Positions 35,099 to 42,439 of a stretch of 47,180 nt of DNA are shown here, in pieces. Every line of letters begins with the position of its first letter. Position 1 is the first letter of the stretch. This DNA is from Planctomycetaceae bacterium. GTDB lineage: Bacteria; Planctomycetota; Planctomycetia; Planctomycetales; Planctomycetaceae. The notes under the pieces are model-generated. The model saw only the letters and a program-made list of their open reading frames with translations. It did not search any database and was not told where the DNA came from. Made by a program: the position numbers and the translations under genes. Where the stretch lies: the NCBI GenBank assembly GCA_900299185.1, contig OMIV01000117.1, positions 1 through 47,180 of the forward strand. The letters are read 5' to 3'.

Positions 35099-35251
35099 TG
35101 CTCTGCGGTAAGGATCGGACTCACCGCAGAGCAGCGGAGAACTTGGCGCAAGCTTCGCCCGCATCCCAAGAGTTTGAAACGCAGAGGACGCAGTGGGCGC
35201 AGAGAGAAACAGTGAGTTCAAATTCTTTCTCTTTGCTTGCTCCTCTGCGTT
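35099..35251. repeat. Structured CTCTGCG-type intergenic repeat
   Basis: In the 514-base spacer 35056-35569 two inverted repeats are clear: TGCTCTGCGGT/ACCGCAGAGCA (35099-35109 with 35123-35133, 13-base loop) and AACGCAGAGGA/TCCTCTGCGTT (35178-35188 with 35241-35251). Inside the second, GAGAAA and TTTCTC pair again. The same words recur near 7391-7415. The rest of the spacer (35252-35569) has no convincing gene. A frame that begins at TTG 35489 joins the next gene but adds an unlikely N-terminus. Confidence 0.7.
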
Positions 35252-35569
35252 CTTCGCGACCTCAGCGTTTCGATGATTTTCAAACGGACTTGTCGTTGGA
35301 TTTGAACCAGGCGTGTTCCAACACCGATTGGCCACCAGGCTGCAACTTTCAGCGGGTCCTGAGTGGCAGAGAGTTCTCTCGCCACAACAAACTTCTCACA
35401 GATTGCAGAGCAGAGGATGAGCGCAGCTCGGACCTGACTTCGATCTCAGTGTCTTCCGTGTTGTCCGTGTCCTCTCCATGATCTTGACTTGGACAACGCG
35501 GCAGACGCGGCGACCCAGCTCTTCGCGCAAGCGGTTTGTACGCCGTTCATCTTAGGAAACTCGAAGCTC

Positions 35570-37375
35570 ATGACGAACGCCGAACTCGAACAGATCGAAC
35601 TCTTCGCGCAGGTTGATGAATTGCTGAGACGACTTGGTCAGTGGACCGATCGCGATTTGAATTGGGAACCGCTGCAACAAGCTCGCGCGCTGATTCGTCG
35701 AGTGATCCCTCGCTTGGAAACGATGCGCGTGCGACTGGAAGCACCGCTGGTCATCGCCACGTTTGGAGGCACCGGTACCGGCAAGAGTTCGCTCGTGAAT
35801 GCGCTGGTGGGTGAAGAGTGTTCGGAGTCGGGGCGGCAACGTCCGACGACTCGGCGACCGAAGCTGCTTAAGCATCCTCAGAGCGAAATGGCTGCGCTGA
35901 ACTTGCCGCTGTCTGAAGTCGACATCATCAACATCAACTCGGACGTGCTGCGCGACATCGTGCTCATTGATTGTCCTGACCCAGACACTAACGAAACTGA
36001 TGCTGGAGCTGGGACAAATCTTGCATTTCTCCGCAGCCTGCTGCCGCACTGCGACGTGCTGCTCTACACGTCGACCCAGCAAAAGTACCGCTCGGCCCGA
36101 GTGTTGGATGAACTCAATGTGGCGTCGACCGGTTGTCGACTGATCTTCGTGCAGACGCATGCGGATCACGATGTCGATATTCGAGCGGACTGGCGTGCTC
36201 AGTTAGCTGACAAGTTCGATGTGCCCGACATGTTCTTTGTCGATTCGGCCCGAGCCTTGAAGGAACAGCAAGCCGGGCAACGACCGACCGGCGAGTTCGC
36301 TCGGCTGCAAGACTTCTTGTCGTCACGAATGGCCGCCGCCGATCGGTTGCGGATTCGTCGTTCGAACTTGTTGGACCTGTTGGCCGCTGCGCTGGGACGT
36401 TGTCAGCAACTGGCGAAAGGTCGAACCGATGCCGTGCAAAGTTTGAAGCACGGGCTGGCAGATCATCAGCGGCGGCTGGCTGCCGTCATGAGCGACTCGC
36501 TCTTGGAGCAACTGCGAGCCAGCCGGCATATATGGGAGCAGCGGCTCTTTTCCGCAGTGACTGCCCGGTGGGGTGTCAGTCCGTTTTCGACAGCCTTGCG
36601 AGTGTATGGCGGGCTAGAAGCATTGATCGCTTCGGCGAGTCTGGCGCGAGCTCGTTCGACGGCTCAGATCGTTTTGTTGGGAGCGATGCACGGCACCAAA
36701 TGGTTGGCTGATCGTTCGAAGGAACGCACTGCCGAAAGTCGCTTTGAAGAACTGGCGACGTTGAGCGTGGATGAATCCTTACATCACGAAGCGCGGCTGA
36801 TCCTGAGCGGCTTTCTGTATGACGCGGGGCTCGATGCGAAGTTGCTGACGCCGCCGTCGGGGCCAGCGCGGGATGAGTCGAGCCGACTCGAAGCTGACTT
36901 CTTGCTGCGAGCCCGCGAGCGCATCGAAGCGATCATTGGCCGAGTCGCCCGACGTAATTCAGGTTTCTTCGCACGGAGTTGGTACGAGCTGCTCTTTGCA
37001 GCGTACATCGGCTACGTCTTGTGGCGCGCGGGCAAAGGCTTCTTTTACGACTCGCTGCTGAACTCTCAGAGCTTGCCGAACTCGGACTTCTATCTGTCTG
37101 CCGTGATCTTTTTTGTGCTGTGGTCAGCGTTCCTGATGATGGCGTTTTCCAATCGCTTGCGACGGGGACTCGACCAGGAAATCGAACAGCTTGCCAAACA
37201 ACTCGCTGACGAGCGGATGTCTGGCGGCCTCTTCCCACAACTCGATGCCGAGCTGATGGAATTACAATCACAGCTCGATCAATTGCAGCATCTGACCGTC
37301 ACTTGCGAGCAACTGCGCCGCGATCTTGCGACTCCGACTTCGCTGGGCGGAGTACGATCGCTCGGACCAGGATGA
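35570..37375 (+). CDS. Membrane-anchored dynamin-like GTPase
   Basis: A 601-residue GTPase of no named family. The ATG at 35570 gives MTNAELEQIELFAQ; AGGA is 12 bases upstream and GAAG closer, so the start is only probable. G1 is GGTGTGKSSLVNAL (about 66-79), G2 TTRRPK, and G3 IDCPDPD (D-x-P-D in place of D-x-x-G). G4 appears as QTHAD where N/TKxD is expected. After the G domain come long helices (about 270-470), then two membrane segments near 490-550 (LLFAAYIGYVLWRAG and AVIFFVLWSAFLMMAF) and a heptad-rich end. This is the layout of bacterial dynamin-like proteins that act on membranes. It is convergent with the CcsA/HemX-like gene (115-base gap). Confidence 0.8.
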   Translation: MTNAELEQIELFAQVDELLRRLGQWTDRDLNWEPLQQARALIRRVIPRLETMRVRLEAPLVIATFGGTGTGKSSLVNALVGEECSESGRQRPTTRRPKLLKHPQSEMAALNLPLSEVDIININSDVLRDIVLIDCPDPDTNETDAGAGTNLAFLRSLLPHCDVLLYTSTQQKYRSARVLDELNVASTGCRLIFVQTHADHDVDIRADWRAQLADKFDVPDMFFVDSARALKEQQAGQRPTGEFARLQDFLSSRMAAADRLRIRRSNLLDLLAAALGRCQQLAKGRTDAVQSLKHGLADHQRRLAAVMSDSLLEQLRASRHIWEQRLFSAVTARWGVSPFSTALRVYGGLEALIASASLARARSTAQIVLLGAMHGTKWLADRSKERTAESRFEELATLSVDESLHHEARLILSGFLYDAGLDAKLLTPPSGPARDESSRLEADFLLRARERIEAIIGRVARRNSGFFARSWYELLFAAYIGYVLWRAGKGFFYDSLLNSQSLPNSDFYLSAVIFFVLWSAFLMMAFSNRLRRGLDQEIEQLAKQLADERMSGGLFPQLDAELMELQSQLDQLQHLTVTCEQLRRDLATPTSLGGVRSLGPG

Positions 37376-37490
37376 CGATCGCACTTCATTCAGGTCTAAG
37401 CGTGGCGTGCTTAGCCACTGCGTCGGCAGGGCGAGTCACTTGTAGGACTCGCTACAGCCGGAAATTGAGAGTCGAGGCTGCATGTCTCTG

Positions 37491-38342
37491 TCAGGAATGC
37501 AGTGACCCTAAACCGCTGCTGCTGGCGATCACTTGCAAGCCCACGATCGTCACGACCAGGAAGCCACAGGCCCACACGGTGAGCAGGGCGACTTGTTTCG
37601 CCACCGGTCGGTTGCTGCGAATTAGCCAACCAAAGAAGCAGATCATGACCAGCCAGCCAACGCCGCTGCCGATCACAACTGGGTCGCTGACGATGGGCCC
37701 GGTGACGCCTTTTGTAGAGAGGCCCAAGAGCACCCCGGCAGCCATGCCGAAGGTCAACAACGGGACCGACACCACGACCGCCCACCAATTCAAACGCGCG
37801 AGTCGCGCGAGGCTTGGTAACTGCATGCCTTCCGTCGCCGTTTGACGGTGCTTCAAACGGCGGTGTTGAACCAGATACATCAGGGCCAGGATCAGGCTAC
37901 CAAGCACGCCCATGATGCCGATTGCCAGCATGGAGGTGTGCAACATCAGCCAACCTCGTGCTGCAACTTGAGCAGCATCGCCCTTCACAAAGTCGAGTGG
38001 AGCTTTACTTACAAACCGGGACGCGACCACCAGTCCCAGAACGGTTGGCAATGCAAACATCCCCAACGGGATGGTGCCATCGAGCACCGTGAGAAACAGG
38101 TAAGAGACAGTGCCCAACCACGCCAGCACCAGCAGCCAATCGTGCGAGGATGCCATCAACGGCGGCAAGTCCGCTTGGCCGCTGCGATTGAGCAGATACA
38201 CGGTGTGAGCAAACAACCCCGCAACGGACCAGCCCAGCGTCAGAACTCTGAGCCAGTTATGTGACCAGCGTGAGCGAGCGAACTCAAATACCGTCGCCAG
38301 CGCATAGCTCGCTAAGAAACAGACAACGGTTACGCGCTCCAT
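37491..38342 (-). CDS. CcsA/HemX (YpjD)-like integral membrane protein
   Basis: An integral membrane protein of 283 residues with about eight helices. The ATG at 38342 is preferred over an upstream frame because GGAG is eight bases before it and the product then opens with a membrane helix (VTVVCFLASYALATVFE). It resembles the cytochrome c assembly protein family PF01578 in helices such as GWLMLHTSMLAIGIMGVLG and LNWWAVVVSVPLLTFGMA, with conserved-looking histidines in FAHTVY and LHTSML. The tryptophan-rich WWD haem-handling motif of true CcsA is not seen, so a HemX/YpjD-like role near haem or cytochrome assembly is more likely. It lies downstream of a sigma-54 activator on the same strand (101 bases). 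Confidence 0.75.
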   Translation of the reverse strand: MERVTVVCFLASYALATVFEFARSRWSHNWLRVLTLGWSVAGLFAHTVYLLNRSGQADLPPLMASSHDWLLVLAWLGTVSYLFLTVLDGTIPLGMFALPTVLGLVVASRFVSKAPLDFVKGDAAQVAARGWLMLHTSMLAIGIMGVLGSLILALMYLVQHRRLKHRQTATEGMQLPSLARLARLNWWAVVVSVPLLTFGMAAGVLLGLSTKGVTGPIVSDPVVIGSGVGWLVMICFFGWLIRSNRPVAKQVALLTVWACGFLVVTIVGLQVIASSSGLGSLHS

Positions 38343-38443
38343 CACGGGCTCTCCGACATTGTGAATTCGACGTTCGGCAGGTCTCCGACAGGTCGTCGGT
38401 GCGATGAAGATCAAATGGCGTAAACGTCTTGGTCACGCAGTCT

Positions 38444-39496
38444 TCACCGACTCTCTGCGTCGAGTCCGAACTCTTCAACCTTCTTGTGAAGCGTGTTGCG
38501 ATTAATACCCAGTCGTTCGGCGGCTTTGATTTGCACACCTTGGCACTGTCGCAGCATTTGCACGAGCAACTCTCGCTCGACCAAAGACAACACACGCTCG
38601 TAGGGCTTACCTTCGGCAGCGTACTGGCTCAGTCCCAGGCCAACCAGTTCTTCAATAACCTTCTCCAAACCCTGAGCCTTCGCGCGACCAATTCTCACGG
38701 GGGCCATCCCACGAACGTGCGGCGGCAACAAAGAGGCGGTGAACTCGTCACCTTCCATCAGCACAACGGCTCGCTCGGCATAGTTTTGAAGTTCGCGGAC
38801 ATTCCCCGGCCAGGCATACGACTTCAGCGCGGCAATCGCATCCGGCATAAGACGGGGCTTGGGCCGCTTCATCTTCTCGGCGTAGTGATTGAGAAACGCT
38901 TCGGCGAGCAGCGGAACGTCATCAGCTCGATCATTCAATGATGGCAAGTAGATCGGAACGACATTCAATCGATAGTAAAGGTCTTCGCGGAACCGCCCGG
39001 CTTCGATCTCGTCAAGGAGATCGCGATTGGTCGCAGCCACGATGCGACAATCAACCCGAATGGTCTTGGTGTCCCCGACTCGTTCGAACTCTTGCTCTTG
39101 AAGGACGCGCAACAACTTTACTTGAAGCTTGAAGCTGACCGAGTTGATCTCATCCAGAAAGATCGTCCCACCATGAGCCGCCTCGAATCGCCCAGTTCGG
39201 TTCTCGAAGGCGTTGGTGAACGCTCCCTTAACGTGCCCGAAGAGTTCACTTTCCAGCAAGCTCTCGCTGAGCGCACCGCAGTTGACTCGAATGAATGGTC
39301 CGGAGGCTCGTGAACTCAGTTCATGAACGGCTCGAGCGACCAATTCCTTGCCCGTACCGGTTTCTCCAGTCAGCAAGACCGTCGTCGAACTACCGGCCAC
39401 GCGGCGCGTGAGCCGATAGACATCACGCATCGCCGGACAATTGCCGATCATGCCGCGAAGCGGTGCATCGGATTCTGAAACGTTGAGTGCCGGCAT
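38444..39496 (-). CDS. Sigma-54-dependent transcriptional activator (AAA+ and Fis HTH), GAFTNA variant
   Basis: A 350-residue bacterial enhancer-binding protein without an N-terminal sensory or receiver domain. The AAA+ core starts at about residue 15 with Walker A GETGTGKE (44-51), the sigma-54 contact loop at 91-96 reading GAFTNA instead of [15 protein letters not shown] (Walker B), and [18 protein letters not shown]. The C-terminal Fis-type HTH is [20 protein letters not shown] and [13 protein letters not shown]. The N for G change at residue 95 falls in the loop that touches sigma-54, so activity with sigma-54 is in question. No ribosome binding site is obvious. It may be regulated by another protein, since it has no sensory domain. 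Confidence 0.9.
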   Translation of the reverse strand: MPALNVSESDAPLRGMIGNCPAMRDVYRLTRRVAGSSTTVLLTGETGTGKELVARAVHELSSRASGPFIRVNCGALSESLLESELFGHVKGAFTNAFENRTGRFEAAHGGTIFLDEINSVSFKLQVKLLRVLQEQEFERVGDTKTIRVDCRIVAATNRDLLDEIEAGRFREDLYYRLNVVPIYLPSLNDRADDVPLLAEAFLNHYAEKMKRPKPRLMPDAIAALKSYAWPGNVRELQNYAERAVVLMEGDEFTASLLPPHVRGMAPVRIGRAKAQGLEKVIEELVGLGLSQYAAEGKPYERVLSLVERELLVQMLRQCQGVQIKAAERLGINRNTLHKKVEEFGLDAESR

Positions 39497-39558
39497 GCTG
39501 CGACTGGGGGAGAATGACAGCTCAGGCTAAACGAGCGAGAAGCCCGAGCGTGACCAGA

Positions 39559-42069
39559 TCAGAATTGTTCGAGCGCATTCACGTCGACGCCATACTTCCG
39601 CATGAATTCGGCGAGCCAACGTGCTCGAATAGTTGTGGACTGAGATTGAGCCAACGACTGATAGATCCGCGATTGCGACATGTCTTCCGTCAAGAACTGC
39701 TGTCGCAAGGCCGCTAACCCTGGATCATCTGGCTTATCGGACGGGCTGCGATCCTTCAGATGTACGACGTAGTACACCGACTTGTCCGAATTGGGCAGAA
39801 TCGTGACGTCGCCGACGTTCATCTCGTAAATCGACTTCATGAAGTCGTTGTCGACTTTCTCGATGCCAGGGATGAAACCGAACTCAATCTGCGGCCCTTG
39901 GAACGAATTCATTTGCAAGCCCGGAGTCGACTGGCGGAGCCAGCTAAACGGTGGCGTGCCAATGACGCTGAGTTCAACGGACTCCTTCGAGCCAGTGACT
40001 GTCATTCCGGTGACAGACTCTGACAGGGACTTACTACCAACGGCTTCTCGCGCCGATTTGGCGAGTTCTTCAGCTCGTACCTGCGCTTTCGGACGAGCCT
40101 TTTGCAGTCGCCACGCCTTTTCAACGGCTGCCTTCACGCCCTCGTCGGTGAACTCTGGGACGTGCTCCTCAGCGATGTCAGTGATCCAGTAGACGAAGTG
40201 CAGATCGCCGCCAGCTTCATTCTTCTCTGCCTTGGCTGGAGTGAATGGGGAAAGGCTGTCGTTGAACACGACGGTCGGAACCGCTTCCGGCTGAACGAAG
40301 CGGCCGCCGCTCAAATCAAAGGGCTCGGAAGCAGAAGCGAGTTTGATGTCTTTCGAGTTGGTCAGCTCTTCGAATGAAACCAAGCTGGTTTCTTCGAATG
40401 TGAAACCCTTGTCTTGAGCATAGCTCTTCACTTTTTCTGCCAGTCGTCGACCACGTTCCTCTTCGAGTGCCTTCAATGCCTTGCGATCTTCCGAACGGTT
40501 GACCGTGGGCTTGTCTTTGTTGGCGTCTGCCAGATCTTCACCGATCTTCAAGTTGGTCTCAGTGATGTATGCCATCGCCGCGTCGATTGCTTCGCGCAGC
40601 AAGTCTTGAGCACGCTGGCGCAGAATGATCTCACGTAAGTCGTCTCGAACGTCCTCAAAAGGCTTGTATTTCTTTTCTTCAGCAGGCTTCTTCTCGTCTG
40701 AAGCCGCAGCTGGCTTATCCGTCGAGTCTGTCTTTGTCTCGGGCTTGTCGGTCGGTTGCTTATCTTCAGCCTTTGGCGGCGGGTCGGACTCTTGACCGTC
40801 GACGCAACCGTCTTGGCCACCGGACTCACCAGACTTCTTCTCTTCAGTCTTTGGCTCGTCGGGCTTCTTCTCTTCCGGCTTGGCGGCATCCGGTTTCTTC
40901 TCAGCGTCTGTAGCTGTTGGCTTCTTTTCGTCGCTATTTGGCTCGGCAGACTTGGCGTCTTCCTTCTTGCCCTCGTCGCTAACGGATGGCTTAGAAGGGG
41001 CGGGCAGCTTCAGTTCTCCCAGCGGGGATTTGTTGTCCTTGTCCAACAAAGAGTCTGGCAAAGAATCAGCCTTGTAGAAGGTGTCTTTGCGGTCTTCGTA
41101 GAGCTTCTTCAGTTCGTCCTCGGTGATGTCCCCGACCTTCTTTTCGAAGTTTTCATAGGACGCAGTCAGGTACGCGAGTCGCTTCTTTTGAGGAGCTCGG
41201 AATCCTGGATTTGATCCGGTGGGGTACAGCGCTTTGAACTCGTCGAAGAGCTTCTTGAGATCGCCTTCCGAAGGCGAATCGACCGAAGCTGCGAACGCGT
41301 CAACTGGGATCGCGGTGGCGTCGATCGTCTGACGAACGTTGAACTTCTGGAAGTCGGACCAGAACTGCTGTGGCAGCTGAAGCGTCTCGGGATGCAGCAA
41401 CTGCATCGCCAATCGCACTTTCAATTCTTTGCGGAGGATGTCGAAGAGTTTGATCTGGCTCAGACCTAGGTTGGCACAAATGTTCGAGAACGCTGCCTCG
41501 TCCATTTGCTTGTCAGAGACCTGCTCGATGAAGTCGTTGATGTACTCGTTCGAAACGGCGATCCCGTAATGGTCAGCCTCTTTGACCAGCAAGTCGGCAG
41601 CCACGATTTCTTGAATCGACGACGAACCAAACATGAATCGCTGCAGCATGAAACTGGCCATGAACTGATTCATGTCCTTTCGCTGCGCGAATGCCATTTG
41701 AACGAAGTTGTTGGCTGTGTCTCGTTGGGCACGGAGGTCGCCAATTTGGCGCAGCGTGATCTTGCCTGTCGAAGAGGCGATGCCGGGTTCCTTACTGGAA
41801 GCTCCAGACACCAAGACCAGGCCCAGGGCTGTCCCGACGATTCCACCGGTAAGCCAGCTGTAGTGCGAGTCCTTTTGGCGGATATTCCAGACGTAGCCAG
41901 CCCCAGCGCCGATCATGGCGAAGAAGGTGACTAAAACCGTTGGGGACACGTTGGCGCTGCGTCGTCCATCGATTGAATCAATCACCAACCACGAGAAGAT
42001 GGCCATCCCAGTGAAGATGACCATTAACTCCTTTTGGTGTTTGCGCAGTATCTGCATTGGTGACGCCAT
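39559..42069 (-). CDS. SurA/PpiD-like periplasmic folding protein with long Lys/Pro/Glu-rich insert
   Basis: An 836-residue membrane-anchored protein. The start at 42069 (second of two in-frame ATGs) is preferred because AGGAG lies four bases upstream. Residues 1-110 carry up to three hydrophobic segments (MVIFTGMAIFSWLVI, VLVTFFAMIGAGAGYVW, GGIVGTALGLVLVSG). A SurA-N-like chaperone region (about 130-280: NNFVQMAFAQRKDMNQ, DLLVKEADHYGIAVSN, RKELKVRLAMQLL) follows. Residues about 355-460 are a low-complexity stretch of repeated KKP, EEKK and TDKP-type words. A PpiC-like core could not be identified with confidence in the C-terminal half (KSIYEMNVGDVTILPNSDK, YYVVHLKDR). The role is inferred to be folding of exported proteins. 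Confidence 0.75.
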   Translation of the reverse strand: MASPMQILRKHQKELMVIFTGMAIFSWLVIDSIDGRRSANVSPTVLVTFFAMIGAGAGYVWNIRQKDSHYSWLTGGIVGTALGLVLVSGASSKEPGIASSTGKITLRQIGDLRAQRDTANNFVQMAFAQRKDMNQFMASFMLQRFMFGSSSIQEIVAADLLVKEADHYGIAVSNEYINDFIEQVSDKQMDEAAFSNICANLGLSQIKLFDILRKELKVRLAMQLLHPETLQLPQQFWSDFQKFNVRQTIDATAIPVDAFAASVDSPSEGDLKKLFDEFKALYPTGSNPGFRAPQKKRLAYLTASYENFEKKVGDITEDELKKLYEDRKDTFYKADSLPDSLLDKDNKSPLGELKLPAPSKPSVSDEGKKEDAKSAEPNSDEKKPTATDAEKKPDAAKPEEKKPDEPKTEEKKSGESGGQDGCVDGQESDPPPKAEDKQPTDKPETKTDSTDKPAAASDEKKPAEEKKYKPFEDVRDDLREIILRQRAQDLLREAIDAAMAYITETNLKIGEDLADANKDKPTVNRSEDRKALKALEEERGRRLAEKVKSYAQDKGFTFEETSLVSFEELTNSKDIKLASASEPFDLSGGRFVQPEAVPTVVFNDSLSPFTPAKAEKNEAGGDLHFVYWITDIAEEHVPEFTDEGVKAAVEKAWRLQKARPKAQVRAEELAKSAREAVGSKSLSESVTGMTVTGSKESVELSVIGTPPFSWLRQSTPGLQMNSFQGPQIEFGFIPGIEKVDNDFMKSIYEMNVGDVTILPNSDKSVYYVVHLKDRSPSDKPDDPGLAALRQQFLTEDMSQSRIYQSLAQSQSTTIRARWLAEFMRKYGVDVNALEQF

Positions 42070-42439
42070 CTTGCTCCTCATAGGCGAATGGAGTGCCTTG
42101 ACAGCGTATTTCGTTGTGGGCTATCGAACGCCCCGCACCTGCCACGGATTCGGCTGTGCTTGAGGCGGAATCCAAGCTGTCAAAGGCGGCGGATTGTAAC
42201 CGGGGGGAGTGCCGACACAAGGTTGGCAACGCTGGACCGGAAGTCTCTGAAAAGCGGCCAAAAAGCCCTGAATTTCAAGGCGAAATTGCGGGCTTCCGAT
42301 TGTTCCGAGGAGCTCCCTAGGCCGCTGCTTCGACCCGTGCGGAAACGGGGTTGTGTCGTCTTCCGCGGCTCAGTGTCGACGGTGTCAATCCGTCTTGAGT
42401 GCGCTGGTTTCTATAGTCTTAAGAGAAGGGTTCGTCTCC
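42070..42439. promoter_or_regulatory. Divergent control region between the PpiD-like gene and topA
   Basis: A 370-base spacer with no gene of its own. A plausible -10 box TATAGT lies at 42412-42417, 23 bases before the chosen topA start, but no -35 hexamer at normal distance was found. GAAGG (42425-42429) can serve as ribosome binding site. A GTG at 42353 could start a longer TopA, but this would add 29 non-family residues. C-rich stretches around 42311-42350 pair weakly. Confidence 0.3.

Noticed and set aside
42353-42439. Upstream GTG start for TopA
   Set aside because: It would add 29 residues without family similarity; the GTG at 42440 fits the Toprim start and has a ribosome binding site.
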